From Cepaea nemoralis (Eukaryota; Mollusca; Gastropoda; Stylommatophora; Helicidae), in the NCBI GenBank assembly GCA_014155875.1, contig JACEFZ010011081.1, positions 324,501 to 388,500 on the forward strand: a DNA stretch of 64,000 bases, given 5' to 3'. How positions within the stretch are numbered: the stretch's first letter is position 1; each line of letters begins with the position of its first letter. The translations under genes and the position numbers were made by a program. This document shows positions 46,946 to 57,764 of the stretch, piece by piece. Below the pieces are notes generated by a model. That model did not search any database. It saw only the letters and a program-made list of their open reading frames with translations, and was not told where the DNA came from.

Positions 46946-47245
46946 TCTTTCCTCTCGTGCCTAAGATGGCGCATAGGGCAGAAATCGTGGTTCTCTTTTG
47001 TTTGCTTAGCGTCAAACATTTGGAGCCAGAAATCTGTTTCTGGGAGTTTTATGATGACGGATTGTTAGTCCGCCGATCAACCGTCTTTAGTCGAATTTGG
47101 GGAAAACATATTCCGCCAACTCGACCCAAGTCGGAGACTCTGAAAAGTATCATGACTCTTTATAAAACAGATGGTAGCCTGAGTCTCGTGTATTGACTCT
47201 TTACAAACAGATGGTATCCTGAGTCTCGCCCGGGACTCAAATACT
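46946..47245 (+). other. Unidentified 300-bp segment beside rDNA fragments
   Basis: Begins CTTTCCTCTCGTGCC, then AAGATGGCG, which looks like the start of a terminal-oligopyrimidine mRNA. A frame from this ATG reads MAHRAEIVVLFCLLSVKHLE and ends at a TGA at 47,194-47,196; no family is recognised. Near the end a segment of about 40 bases is repeated (GACTCTTTATAAAACAGATG near 47,154 and GACTCTTTACAAACAGATGG near 47,198). It could be a partial cDNA, an rDNA variable region or spacer. Confidence 0.4.
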
Positions 47246-47346
47246 GAGATCCAACTACGAGCTTTTTTTAACTGCAACAACTTTAATATACGCTATTGGA
47301 GCTGGAATTACCGCGTCTGCTGGCACCAGACTTGCCCTCCAATAGA

Positions 47347-47347
<1 letters not shown>
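47246..47347 (-). rRNA. 18S rDNA fragment, 530-loop to V4 side
   Basis: On the minus strand it reads ATTGGAGGGCAAGTCTGGTG, then GGTAATTCCAGCTCCAATAG and AAAGTTGTTGCAGTTAAAAA, ending GCTCGTAGTTGGATCTC. This is the universally conserved 18S segment. It has CAGACGCGG instead of CAGCCGCGG and extra A in the A run, so it is not a functional gene. It joins directly to 28S sequence at 47,347/47,348. Confidence 0.95.
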
Positions 47348-47379
<32 letters not shown>

Positions 47380-47429
47380 AGTTCCCTATTAGTGGGTGAA
47401 CAATCCAACGCTTGGCGAATTCTGCTTCG

Positions 47430-47465
<36 letters not shown>

Positions 47466-47481
47466 GCAACGTCGCTATGAA
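47348..47481 (-). rRNA. 28S rDNA fragment
   Basis: On the minus strand: TCATAGCGACGTTGCC, TTTTGATCCTTCGATGTCGG, CTCTTCCTATCATTGCGAAG, CACCCACTAATAGGGAACTT and TAGACCGTCGTGAGACAGGT. This is a conserved segment near the 3-prime end of 28S. It sits between two 18S pieces, in place of about 50 bases of 18S. Confidence 0.95.
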
Positions 47482-47697
47482 AAAGCAACGTCCCGTATTG
47501 TTATTTTTCGTCACTACCTCCCCGTGCCGGGAGTGGGTAAGTTGCGCGCCTGCTGCCTTCCTTGGATGTGGTAGCCGTTTCTCATGCTCCCTCTCCGGAA
47601 TCGAACCCTGATTCCCCGTTACCCGTTACAAACATGGTAGGCATGTCACGTACCATCGACATTTGATAGGGCAGACATTTGAAAGATGCGTCGCCGG
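47482..47697 (-). rRNA. 18S rDNA fragment, 5-prime domain
   Basis: On the minus strand: TCAAATGTCTGCCCTATCAA, GGGGAATCAGGGTTCGATTC, CCACATCCAAGGAAGGCAGC and GTAGTGACGAAAAATAACAA, ending TACGGGACG. This is the 18S 5-prime domain, immediately upstream in 18S of the fragment at 47,246. Substitutions occur in otherwise conserved sites (GTACGTGACATGCC region). Confidence 0.95.
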
Positions 47698-47959
47698 CAC
47701 GTAAGGCCAGTTGGAAATCGAAAAAGAGTAGCCTAACGGCGCTGCCCGGGCAAAATTTCGAGCTAAAAATCTACCCAAAGTATTTCAGGACCCTCGCCGG
47801 TGCTACGGAGTTCGTGCGCTGAGCTGAGTTTCTCCAGACTCAGGTTTGAGTTAGGAGGAGAACGGAGCACTTAAGGGTTACACCCGTGTGCCGTGATGTT
47901 GATCCATCGTCTAAACTAAACTAAACTAAACAATAACTCTTCACTAAACATGACAGTAA

Positions 47960-48092
47960 TTAGTTAGTTAGTTAGTTAGTCGACAGATCATCCTCATTGC
48001 ACATCGAAGCCTTCAGTCCATAAGTGCTCGGATCCCCTCTTCAGCAAATCCCGCAGCGTGTAGCGGCTCACGACACTAGTTCTGTGTTGGTT
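47960..48092 (-). mobile_element. 133-bp insertion with 9-bp TSD and (CTAA)n tail (copy 2 only)
   Basis: TGACAGTAA flanks it at 47,951-47,959 and 48,093-48,101. It begins with TTAGTTAGTTAGTTAGTTAG, so in reverse it ends in a (CTAA)n tail, a retroelement hallmark. Internal sequence includes GGATCCCCTCTTCAGCAAAT. Probably a short SINE or truncated LINE. Confidence 0.75.
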
Positions 48093-48350
48093 TGACAGTA
48101 ACTACTCACCATCACTCTTCATTCAACATGACAGTAACTACTCACCATCACTCTTCACTCAATATGACAATAACTACTCACCATCACTTGTCACTCAACA
48201 TGACAATAACTACTAACCATCACTTGTCATTCAACATGACAGTAAATACTCACCGTCACTCTTCACTCAACACGACAATAACTACTCACCATCACTTTTC
48301 ACTCAAGCCATGAACTACTCACCATTCGCTCAACTTTCGCTCAACATGAT

Positions 48351-48815
48351 GATCCTCGATCAGCTAATTTATTCCCCCCCCCCCCCCCACCCCTTCCTTT
48401 TGTTAAATTTTCCGCGGACAATGGCAGATCACGCCCAGACAAACAAGTCACAGCCGCCAGACAGCACAAATATGTGCATTCCGGTCTAAAACCTATTTAC
48501 ACGGCCAACAACAATTCTATTTTTGATGTTATCTTTCTTTGTGGTTTTATAGTATGCGTGCGTGTGTGTTTGTTAGCGCGTATGTATGTGCATATCTACA
48601 GATTGCTAGTTTTGTCGAAGTTTGTACATTGTATATATTCTCAAACGAGGCCACAGATGTATCATGTTACTTCTAAATATGCGAACTGATCTATTGTGTT
48701 CTCAAAACCGTCTATAGCGGTATCAGTGTTTTTAATAGATTTTTTGTTTGCTAGTACTTAGTTTTTTCCCTGTGTTCTTATTATTGGTTCCTCTGTTTTC
48801 TCTCTGCTGCTATGA
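48351..48815. other. Spacer with no recognised gene (copy 2)
   Basis: Counterpart of 7,546-7,980, including a C run of about 16 at 48,374. No gene is seen. Confidence 0.5.
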
Positions 48816-49040
<225 letters not shown>

Positions 49041-50144
49041 GTTCCATACCTATACTTATTCCTTCTATCTGTTTATGTTATTACATTTTCTGATTTCATC
49101 TTTTTCTTGAGATCTGTTTGGTTTGTTTTTGAGGAAGATTATTATAATCGAAACGTCAATTCGTTGCGTTGCAACATAACTTATTTGTATTTAATTTTTG
49201 TTAATATCACCGTTGATTTTTTCTCCGGTGTGATATACGTTTGCCGACTTGGAGTTTGTTTTAAGGTATGTATACCGTGTCTGTATTTATCATGTCTTAC
49301 TGTCTCGCAGGAGTCATACGTTTCTGTTTTTGTTTTCTGTTCTTTAAATCTAGTGCCTTTTCTTTGAGCGATCTCCCAGTGTGTAGGTGCGTTCCTCCGC
49401 TCGCGTGAAGTTCCAGATTAGGAGTTCTTTGATTGTACTTTGAGGCGTAATCTGAGTAGGCTTTTGTCGGCTACCTGTTACATCCAATGGCTGCTATATC
49501 TGTAGTGAAACCCGGCAATCATCATGCGTGTATGTGTGTATCAGACTTTTTTTTAACGGCAATGCCGTCATTTGGCAGATATTTTCTATTCCAAATAGGA
49601 TCCTTTCTTTAATCTTTTAATGGCAAAGTGCAGAAGTGGATTAAGAATGTAGACTTGAAATAATGTATGCCCGGGTACGCAGGACTTGCTGGAGGGTTTC
49701 GTAAACTGCAATTATGGGGTCTCACTACCCCCAAGGTGGACAAAATCGTGAAGGCATACGTGGTCTTGTGGATTTATTGCCCTTGCAACATTCCAAGGCA
49801 TTGGAAAACTGGCAGAAAGGCTAAGCAGAAAGGACTCTACACTAAAAAGTTAGCTGTGTGTTGTTTAGAGGACGTCGCAATCAACTCCACATTTGTACTT
49901 TTTGTGATCGTCAAGGCAATTTTACTGTCAGAAATGCGTCACTGCTTTGTGAACGACCAATGCTCATACCATTATGAACATCTGCGCAAACTAGTCTGCT
50001 TGGAAATGGCTTGCAGTTGACTTGGAACCCGTTGTGCGGGATTGTGAAACTGTGTTCACTGTCCCCAAGCCTCACCTGCGTTCAAGCACTTTGGAGTCGA
50101 GCATAGTTCATAGACGTGCTACTGCCTCTAGTGGACTGGACGGA
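49041..50144. other. Spacer; degenerate ribozyme-like motif (copy 2)
   Basis: Counterpart of 8,391-9,486. The motif at 49,129-49,157 keeps the GATT/AATC stem although its loop has changed. The frame at 49,667-50,020 is not supported as coding. Confidence 0.5.
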
Positions 50145-50362
50145 TGTTTGTGTCTGGATTAGCTTTCCCTATTGCCAGTATCTCTCGCCATCAGGCGAAT
50201 ACACTCCGACTCCAGAGGTATTTGTAATTTACGTCCCCAAGTCAAGGACGAGAAGTCAACATTTTAGTCCATTTGACCGGTGTAGGGGTTGAATCCGCTA
50301 CTTCGGCATCAGCACGCCGGATGTTTAAGAACGAGCGATCTTGTCCATTCAGCCATGCTGAC
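50145..50362 (-). mobile_element. tRNA-derived SINE, family 2 (copy 2)
   Basis: Counterpart of 9,487-9,704 with the same head and body. Confidence 0.8.
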
Positions 50363-50456
50363 AACTACTTCCATGTTTATGGTAAATGTATCTGTTTGTT
50401 TTCACATATGAAGAACTCTGCATTTCATGTCTGTGTATGTTGGTCTTATTATTATA

Positions 50457-50703
50457 GAGGACGCAGCATCCTTGTGGCTACCCGCTCGTTTGCTGGACTG
50501 GTGGTTCGAATCCGCATCAGGGTGGATTTTTAAAAGTGACTAGAGCTGCCAGTTGGATGAGATATAAAACTAGTTGCCAGGACATGATTTAGGAAGTAAA
50601 GGCGAACAGTGTACTTCTGACCACACCCCCAACCCAGTGCAGACTGATCTGTAACACTATGGGTCTCGCACCATGTGCCCTGCGCCTGAGGGTGTAAAAA
50701 TGG
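50457..50703 (+). mobile_element. tRNA-derived SINE-like element, family 3 (copy 2)
   Basis: Counterpart of 9,799-10,045. The B box GGTTCGAATCC is intact. Confidence 0.65.
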
Positions 50704-50920
50704 TTCTCTGCTTTTGTTTATTTAGTTAATGATTTTCTGCGGTATCTCAGAGTGCCTTAATTTCCAAAATAGATTCTCTAGCATTTCTGTCAAAGGTCTT
50801 TTCATGCCACACAAATCCAGTAAAGAATGTGATGTGGTTTACATGGAAAGTGCAAAGAAATCAATGGTCTATAGAACCGCGTATGTTGCAGTTCTATGAA
50901 AATCAGACGTATGCTGTCTG

Positions 50921-51060
50921 GTAAGAATGGACGAATGAATAAGAGTGGTCGTTCTTAAACATCCGGTGTGCTGATTTCGAGATAGCGGGTTCAACCCCCA
51001 TGCTGGTTACTTGGACTAACGTGTTTAAGTTTCGTCCTTAAACTGGGGACGCAAATTATA
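50921..51060 (+). mobile_element. tRNA-derived SINE, family 2, truncated (copy 2)
   Basis: Counterpart of 10,263-10,400, truncated at the same point against the 52-bp satellite. Confidence 0.75.
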
Positions 51061-53075
51061 GAAGAAGCCGTTGAGGCATAAATAAGACCAATTGCGCAAC
51101 GTGATCACTCTAGAAGACGTTGAGGCATAAATAAGATGAGTTGAGCAGCGTGATCACTCTAGAAGATGACGTTGAGGCATAAAAATGATCAGTTGCACAG
51201 CGTGCTCATTCTAGAAGAAGTCGTTGTTTCACAAAAAAAGATTAGTTGCGCAACGTGCTAACTCTAGGAGAAAACGTTGAGGGTATAAAAAAGATCAATT
51301 GCGCAAGGTACTCACTCTAGAAAAAGCCATTAATTCATAAATAAGATAAGGTTTGCAACGTGCTCACTCCAGAAGAAGGCTTCATGGCATAAATAAGTTC
51401 AGTTGCTCAACGTGCTCACTCTAGACGACTCCGTTGAGGCATAGATAAGTTCAGTTGCACAACGTGCTCATTCTAAAAGAAGCCGTTGATGCATAAATAA
51501 GATAAGCTGCGCAATATGCTGACTCTAGAAGAATCTTTTGAGGCATTAATAAGATCAGTTGCACAACGTGCTCACTCTAGAAGACGCCATTGAGGAATAA
51601 ATAAGATAAGATGCGCAACGTGCTCACTCTAGAAGAAGCCGTTGTGGCATAAAGCAGATCAGTTGCATAACGTTCTCACATTAGAAGAAGCCGTTGAGGC
51701 ATAAATAAGATCAGTGGCGCAACGTTCTAAATCAAGACAAAGCATCTGAAGTATAAATAAGATCATTTACACAACGTGCTCATCCCAGAAGAAGCCTCTA
51801 TGGCATAAAGAAGTTCAGCTTCGCAACATGCTTACTCTAGAAGAATTCGTTGATTCAGAAATAAAATCAGTTGCGCAACGTGCTCACAATAGGAGAAGCC
51901 GTTGAGGCATACATAAGTTCAGTTGCGCAACGTGCTCAATCCAGAAGAAGCCGTTGAGGGGTAAAAAAAGATCAGCTTCGCAATGTGCTCTCTCCAGAAG
52001 AAGCCGTTGAGGCATACATAACATCAGCTGCGCAACGTGCTCACTCTAGAAGAAGCAATGAGGCATGAATAATTTAAAATGCGCAATGTGCTCACACTAG
52101 AAGAAGACGTTGAGGCATAAATAAGATCAATTGCACAACGTGCTTAATCTAGAAAAAGCCGTTGAGGCATAAACAAGATCAGTTGCTCAACGTGCTCAAT
52201 CTAGAAAAAGCATCTGAAGCATAAATAAGATCACTTGCGCAACGTTCTGACTCCAGAAGAAGCCGTTACAGTTCAGTTCATACAAGAGACAGCATTGCAG
52301 TTATGGACATATTTCAAGCGAACGAAAGAAGAAGAAGAAGAAGAAGAAGAAGAAGAAGAAGAAGAAGAAGAAGAAGAAGAAGAAGAAGAAGAAGAAGAAG
52401 AAGCCTTTATGGCATAGATAAGTTCAGTTGCGCAACGTGCTTACTCTAGAAGAACTCGTTGATTCATAAATAAGATCACTTGCGCAACGTGCTCACTCTA
52501 GATGAAGCCATTGAGGCATAAATAAGATGATTTGCATAACGTTATCACTCTAGAAGAAGCCGTTGTGGCATAAATGAGATCAGTTGCGAACGCGCTCATT
52601 CTAGAAGAAGCTGTTCATTCATAAATAAAATCAGTTGCGCAACGTGCTCACTCCATAAGAAGCCTTTATGGCATAAATAAGTTCAGTAGCGCAACGTGCT
52701 CACTCTAGAAGAATCCGTTGAGGCATAACGAAGTTCAGTTGCACAACCGCCTCACTCTAGAAGAAGCCGTTGATGCATATAGAGATCAGTTGCGCAACGT
52801 GATCACTCTAGAAAAAGCAGTTGAGGCGTAAATAAGATAAGTTGCGCAAGTTGCTCACTCTAGAAGAAGCCGTTGATTCATAAATAAGATCGGTTGCGAA
52901 ACGTTCTCACTCCAGAAGAAGCCTTTATGGCATAAATAAGGTCAATTGTGCAACGTGTTCACTCTAGAAGAAGTCGTTTAATTATAAATAAGATTAGTTG
53001 CGCAACGTGCTCACTCTAGAAGATTTCGTTGATTCACAAATAAGATCAGTTGCGCAACGTGCTCACTCTAAAAGA
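51061..53075. repeat. 52-bp satellite, array C (copy 2, about 36 units)
   Basis: Counterpart of array A. It lacks a 468-base stretch (9 units): the junction at about 51,300 joins sequence equivalent to 10,645 to sequence equivalent to 11,113. It gains about one unit near 52,150 and two near 52,995-53,075. Interrupted by the LINE-B tail. Confidence 0.95.
52267..52404 (+). mobile_element. LINE-B 3-prime end with (GAA)n tail (copy 2)
   Basis: Counterpart of 12,028-12,185, with a shorter and purer GAA tail. Confidence 0.85.
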
Positions 53076-53077
53076 AC

Positions 53078-53280
53078 GAGGACGCCCAAGAAGAACATGG
53101 ATTGACGACATTAAAGACATTGTACAATCACACGGAAAGACACCCATCGGGGACAGGAGCGCCAGTTATTCCTCCCCACGACTGCTTGACGGAAAAAGTG
53201 GAAGGTGATGATGATGATGGTGATGAAGATGATGATGATGATCATGGTGATGAAGATGATGATGGTGATGATGATTTAAA
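53078..53280 (+). pseudogene. LINE-D C-terminal coding tail (copy 2)
   Basis: The frame reads ERGRPRRTWIDDIKDIVQSH, then KTPIGDRSASYSSPRLLDGK and ends SGR-stop directly before the TGATGATGG-rich tract. The GRPRRTWIDDIK motif fits the C-terminal end of several LINE ORF2 proteins, and the TGATGG-type repeat may be the element tail. Copy 1 has lost the start of this segment. The clade is not determined. Confidence 0.6.
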
Positions 53281-53597
53281 TTTTTCCCAAAGCAGTGTCC
53301 CACTATGGACCTGAGATGTGATAGGACCGCCACATTTTGTAGACCTGAGATGTGATAGGACCACCACATTTTGTAGACCTGAGTGTCAGAAAGATAAGGT
53401 GGCCAGTCTATTCCTCCGTTGACAGACAACAAACACAGGTGCTAGACACTGGTCCGATGGCACACACAACATTATCCCTATAAGCTACACGAATGCATCT
53501 GCTTAATGCTTGGTTAAAAATAGTTACACTTGCGAGTTACTTGGTGTCTGAGTATATCTGAAAACTTTCAGCTTAAAAAGTCGCTTAAACGTCGAAT

Positions 53598-53808
53598 CGA
53601 TAGGGTCGACATTATTGCACCAGGTTTTTCAGTCTCTTTCCGCAGTGCTGAAAACGTCGCACAAAGCACGAACTCCGTAGCTGCAGCGATGACCCACAGG
53701 AGTCTCCGCAAAAATGCACCCGTGAGCCGAAGGACGGGGCCCGGAATCAAACCCACAACCTTCGGAAAACAAGTCAGACGGCTTGACCACTACGCCAAGG
53801 AGACTCCC
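53598..53808 (-). mobile_element. tRNA-derived SINE, family 4 (copy 2)
   Basis: Counterpart of 13,297-13,507, with GCTACGGAGTTCGTGC on the minus strand. The B box here is GTGGGTTTGATTCC, slightly closer to consensus than in copy 1. Confidence 0.75.
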
Positions 53809-54011
53809 ACATTCCTCCCACATAGAGAGCAATTAAAACAAGTCGTCAATACACTCAGTACAACCAAACCGACAGTTAAACCATAACTTCGATGAAACTT
53901 GAACACACTCAATCCAACCACACCAACAGTAAAATCATGTGTCTTTTTATAACCTGTTCAGTCACAGCAATCACAAAAACAACAATGAACCCACATCAGT
54001 TAGATCTCTTG

Positions 54012-54428
54012 GCTACAACCAACCAGAATATTAGCATTTGTGAAAACCTGTCTCCACATGGGTACAACCAACCAGAATATTAGCATTTGTGAAAACCTGT
54101 CTCCACATGGCTACAACCAACCAGAATATTAGCATTTGTGAAAACCTGTCTCCACATGGCTACAACCAACCAGAATGTTAGCATTTGTGAAAACCTGTCT
54201 CCACATGGCTACAACCAACCAGAATATTAGCATTTGTGAAAACCTGTCTCCACATGGCTACAACCAACCAGAATATTAGCATTTGTGAAAACATGTCTCC
54301 ACATAGCTACAACCAACCAGAATATTAGCATTTGTGAAAACCTGTCTCCACATGGCTACAACCAACCAGAATATTAGCATTTGTGAAAACCTGTCTCCAC
54401 ATGGCTACAACCAACCAGAATATTAGCA
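54012..54428. repeat. 49-bp minisatellite, part 1 (copy 2)
   Basis: Counterpart of 13,712-14,078 with one extra unit. It ends at the LINE-A insertion. Confidence 0.95.
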
Positions 54429-54548
54429 GGAGTTTCTTCTCAAGATCTGCGCGGGTGCTACGGAGTTCGTGCATCGAGCGAAGCCATCCTTGAGTGAATT
54501 TTCAGCAGCGTGTGAGGTTTTCTCAGTCTGTGTTTACGTTTTTTCAAC

Positions 54549-54650
54549 ATGGCAGAACAAAGTGTGTTCTTCGAGCGGTCAGCAGTCAACATACCGAAGC
54601 GGCGTGGTAGCCGCGCAGGGAGAAAGAAGCAAGGAAGCGTGGTGGTTTGA
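54549..54650 (+). CDS. Short basic leader ORF of LINE-A (copy 2)
   Basis: 33 codons, identical to 14,199-14,300, ending TGA just before the endonuclease frame. Confidence 0.4.
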   Translation: MAEQSVFFERSAVNIPKRRGSRAGRKKQGSVVV

Positions 54651-56022
54651 GGCGTTTTAGACTCAAGTGTCACCGTCTAGGACTCAGGAATATCCGTATT
54701 CTATATTGGAACTGTGCCAGTGTAAAACAACGGGGCTCTATTTTAGAAAACCTAGTTTACAGGAACGACATTGTAGCACTCCAGGAGACGAGACTGGGCG
54801 ATCAACTACTCCAAATCTGGGAATGGCGATTCTCGTTCGCGACAGCATGGTGGCGTCAGAGCTAGACATGTCCAGTTGGGACAGTGACGATATACAAATA
54901 CAGGCGTTGAGAGTTCATTCTAGTATACCATTCGTGTTGGTTAATGTTTATGCCCGCAATGCAAGTGTGGACGCCCAGAAGTGGCAGTGCTTAAGTGGCA
55001 TATTAGGCCACGAGAGAAATGTTATTTTCTGTGGTGACTTCAACGCTAAAGGCAGATCATGGGGAAACACTTCCTCCAATACACAGGGGGAGGAGCTCGA
55101 GACTGCACTGGAAACCATCGACCTGGTTTGTTTCAACAGTGGCTGTGTCACCAGGACAGCAAGCCGTCCGGGCGATGAGGACAGTGCTATTGATTTGGCG
55201 CTAGTTTCACCTTCACTCACTACAGTGTGTAGATGGGGTGTCCTAGGACACCATGGCAGCGACCACCACCCTTGCAGCATACTGGTGGAGAAAGGCAGAA
55301 CCAGGCAGCACAAGCTAAAGGTAAAGACGTTCCAGTATGACAGTACAGGGCACGATGTGGTGAGTAAAATAAGACGAGACAAGCGCAGAACGTTTCAGGG
55401 CAGGAAAAAAAGCTGGGAGCAGCCACCGTGGTGGAGTTTCGAAGTGGAGAAGGCTTGGGTGGATAAGCGTAGTGCTGTAAGGAGATGGCAAAATGCCAAG
55501 AAGAACAGAGCTGGTCATCCTAGTCACTGTTTGCAGTTAGAAAGAGAGATGCACACAAAAGTAAGCTATTTCAAAAAACTGGTCAAGGTTGTTAAAAGCG
55601 AAAATTGGGCAGACGTGTGTCAAAGAGTAAGCACAGACAAGTCACTGAAATTGTTCTGGCGACTACATAAAAGCATGAGTGGTGTAGTCAAGAATAAGAG
55701 AATTTCTGACTTCCAAGGTGCTGACCTCATCTGGCAGAGGACTGACGAGGACAAGGGCAAAGCCGTCCTTGAACGCTACCTTGAGCAGAGCAACCAGACA
55801 GACACGGGAGGCCGAAATCTGGCCAAGGAGGTCACCTCAGACAGATGCAAGGCCCAGAACACTTCGGATGAAGACACAGTGACAGTGAAAGAAATCAAGG
55901 CTGTGCTTCGACGATCAAAAAACAGTGCTATAGGTCCTGATGGCATAAGATACGACGACATAAATAGGTGTACCGACAATGAGCTAGAGAAACTAGCAGA
56001 CATGTACAACAACAGTATATGA
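54647..56022 (+). pseudogene. LINE-A endonuclease domain (copy 2)
   Basis: Same frameshift and same terminal TGA (56,020-56,022) as copy 1. CGDFNA and GSDHHPC are intact. Three residues differ in the 451-codon frame (Pro to His in the GHPS-x-C segment, Ser to Arg in NK-x-ISD, Leu to Val in KA-x-LER). Confidence 0.88.
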
Positions 56023-57762
56023 AGTGCTAGCATCAAGGAGGAATGGTTACACAGCTATCTGATTCCCTTGCCGAAGCCTGACAAAGACCACAAAAAAATT
56101 CAGGGATATCGAATTATAACCATGCAGAATACAATAGGCAAGCTGCTGGAGAAGGTAATTGCCAGGAAAATATCAAGCCAACTAGAGAGGCAAGGTGTTT
56201 TCCCACCTACCCTGGGTGGGTACCGTCCAAAAAGAGAAACCTGGACCAATGCAGCAGTCTTTGCCCAGGATGTCTATGAAGGTTTCCACTCAGGCACTGA
56301 AACCGTTGCTGCAGCGATTGATCTTGAGGACGCATACAACAGAGTACCACTGGATTATTTAATGTTTCAGCTTCTCGAACTAAACGTAAGTCCATTCCTC
56401 CTTAGTTGGATCGCTACAGCCCTCTTCCAACGGAAAGTAGTTTTTAGATGTGGCAGTTGGACTTCGGAACCAACAACAATATATCCTGGCCTACCACAGG
56501 GATCACCATTATCTCCAGTACTGTTCAACGCCTACACAGTGAGAATCACAAGTGAGCAGATCACTGGACCTGGCAGGACATTGTCGTATGCCGATGATGT
56601 TTTAGTGTATCGTCAGGGTAAGGATAGAGAGGAGGTTGCTGTGGAACTACAAACCGAACTCAATCGCATAAGTACTTGGTGTGATGAAGCTGGGACAGTG
56701 GTCAACCCAACAAAGGCAACAGTGACTTGGTTCTCGTTGAATAATCATATTGTCAACACTCCAACACCAACTGTAATGCTGTGTTCAGAGACGGTGGAAC
56801 TAACGCAGGCAATGAATTACCTGGGGATACGGTTTGATCTAACCCTTGCTTATAATGTGCACATAGACCAGGTGATAACAAAGGCCAAGCGGGGTTTGGC
56901 AGCGATGTGGGTGATGGCGGCAGCAAAATGTGAGCAGCGCCATCTATGTCTTCTGTACGAGGGGCTGGTCATGTCTGTTTTGGAGTATGCAATGGCAATC
57001 CTGACTCTCAGCCATTGGCAGATAGAAAGGATGGAAAGGATACAGAATGAAGCTATGCGCATTATTCTTGGATGTACAAGAGATACAGCATGCAGGGCGA
57101 TGCGCTACCTTCTTGATTTTCCAACCATTGAAGAGAGAATACAAGGTTGCAGGGCACGCGCCTACCTCATAATTAACGCAAACACACAACATCCACTGCA
57201 TAGTGAAATTAGGAAGGTGAAGGGCAGCAGGTTAAAAAGAGGACGGTCGTGGATGGGTCAAGCCGAAGACATTCTTCAACAGGTGTGTTCACTTGAGGAC
57301 TTAGAAAATGGCGAGGAGTGGGTGCAAGTGCCAACAGACTTCTGCACATCCTTTTCAGTTTGCATCCAACTAGATAGAAAATGCAGACAAGAAAATCCGG
57401 CTGCTGTTGAGGCTGAAGTACAAGCGTTGATTTTCGAGAATTCGCTAGACGGTGACGCGGTCATCTACACAGATGGGTCGGTCGTCCGACATGTGAGAAG
57501 CTCATGGGCCTTTACAGCTCGGGCCGGAGGGAGAATTGTGAAGGAGGACTCTGGTGCTTTCACTGAAACCACAAGTAGCCTGACCATGGAAGTCATGGCA
57601 GTAAGTAAAGCAATAACATGGCTCGAGACACAGACATTCACTAGGGCTTGTTTCCTTAGCGACTCAATGAACATGATCAAGAGGATAGAGGAGGGGTCGA
57701 TCCGAAGAGAATGGTTGCTGCCTCTGGAGCGGTCTCGGCTGGCAAAGATTAGTTTCATCTAA
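56023..57762 (+). pseudogene. LINE-A reverse transcriptase and partial RNase H (copy 2)
   Basis: RT blocks AAIDLEDAYNRV, GLPQGSPLSPVLFN and SYADDVLVY, then RNase H YTDGS and FLSDSMNM. It ends at the minisatellite junction as in copy 1. The Ser before the second RNase H Asp looks like the ancestral residue, because Lys in copy 1 is unusual for the family. Confidence 0.9.
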
Positions 57763-57764
57763 TA

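Larger units (their letters stand above)
46777..47931 (+). mobile_element. tRNA-derived SINE, family 1, carrying an rDNA-containing insert (copy 2 only)
   Basis: The SINE resembles 6,121-6,525: TGTCCGCCTCGAATGCTGGA, the CCCCGGTGAGGACCGGGATT region and the core GGTGCTACGGAGTTCGTGC (47,800-47,818), with a (CTAAA)n tail. AATAACTCT flanks it at 46,768-46,776 and 47,932-47,940. The head is overwritten by a run of 22 G (46,794-46,815). About 750 bases of foreign sequence (46,946-47,697) sit between GTGTATTGTTG and CACGTAAGGCCAG, where the standard SINE is continuous. The foreign part includes 18S and 28S rDNA. Confidence 0.82.
46370..48350. repeat. 36-bp minisatellite, interrupted by three insertions (copy 2)
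   Basis: Units of GACAATAACTACTCACCATC + ACTCTTCACTCAACAT lie at 46,370-46,510, 46,713-46,776, 47,932-47,959 and 48,093-48,350. The gaps are three retroelement-like insertions, each with its own target duplication. Copy 1 has only about 200 bases of this array and none of the insertions. Confidence 0.85.
54429..57764 (+). mobile_element. LINE-A, 3-prime truncated (copy 2)
   Basis: Same 3,336-bp length, same 14-base TSD (54,415-54,428 and 57,765-57,778) and same truncation inside RNase H as copy 1. The insertion was inherited by both copies. Confidence 0.9.

Noticed and set aside
47392..47611. Plus-strand frames over the rDNA fragments
   Set aside because: The sequence is rRNA on the opposite strand, so the frames are incidental.
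52235..52417. A poly-Glu frame
   Set aside because: It is produced by the GAA tail of the LINE-B fragment.
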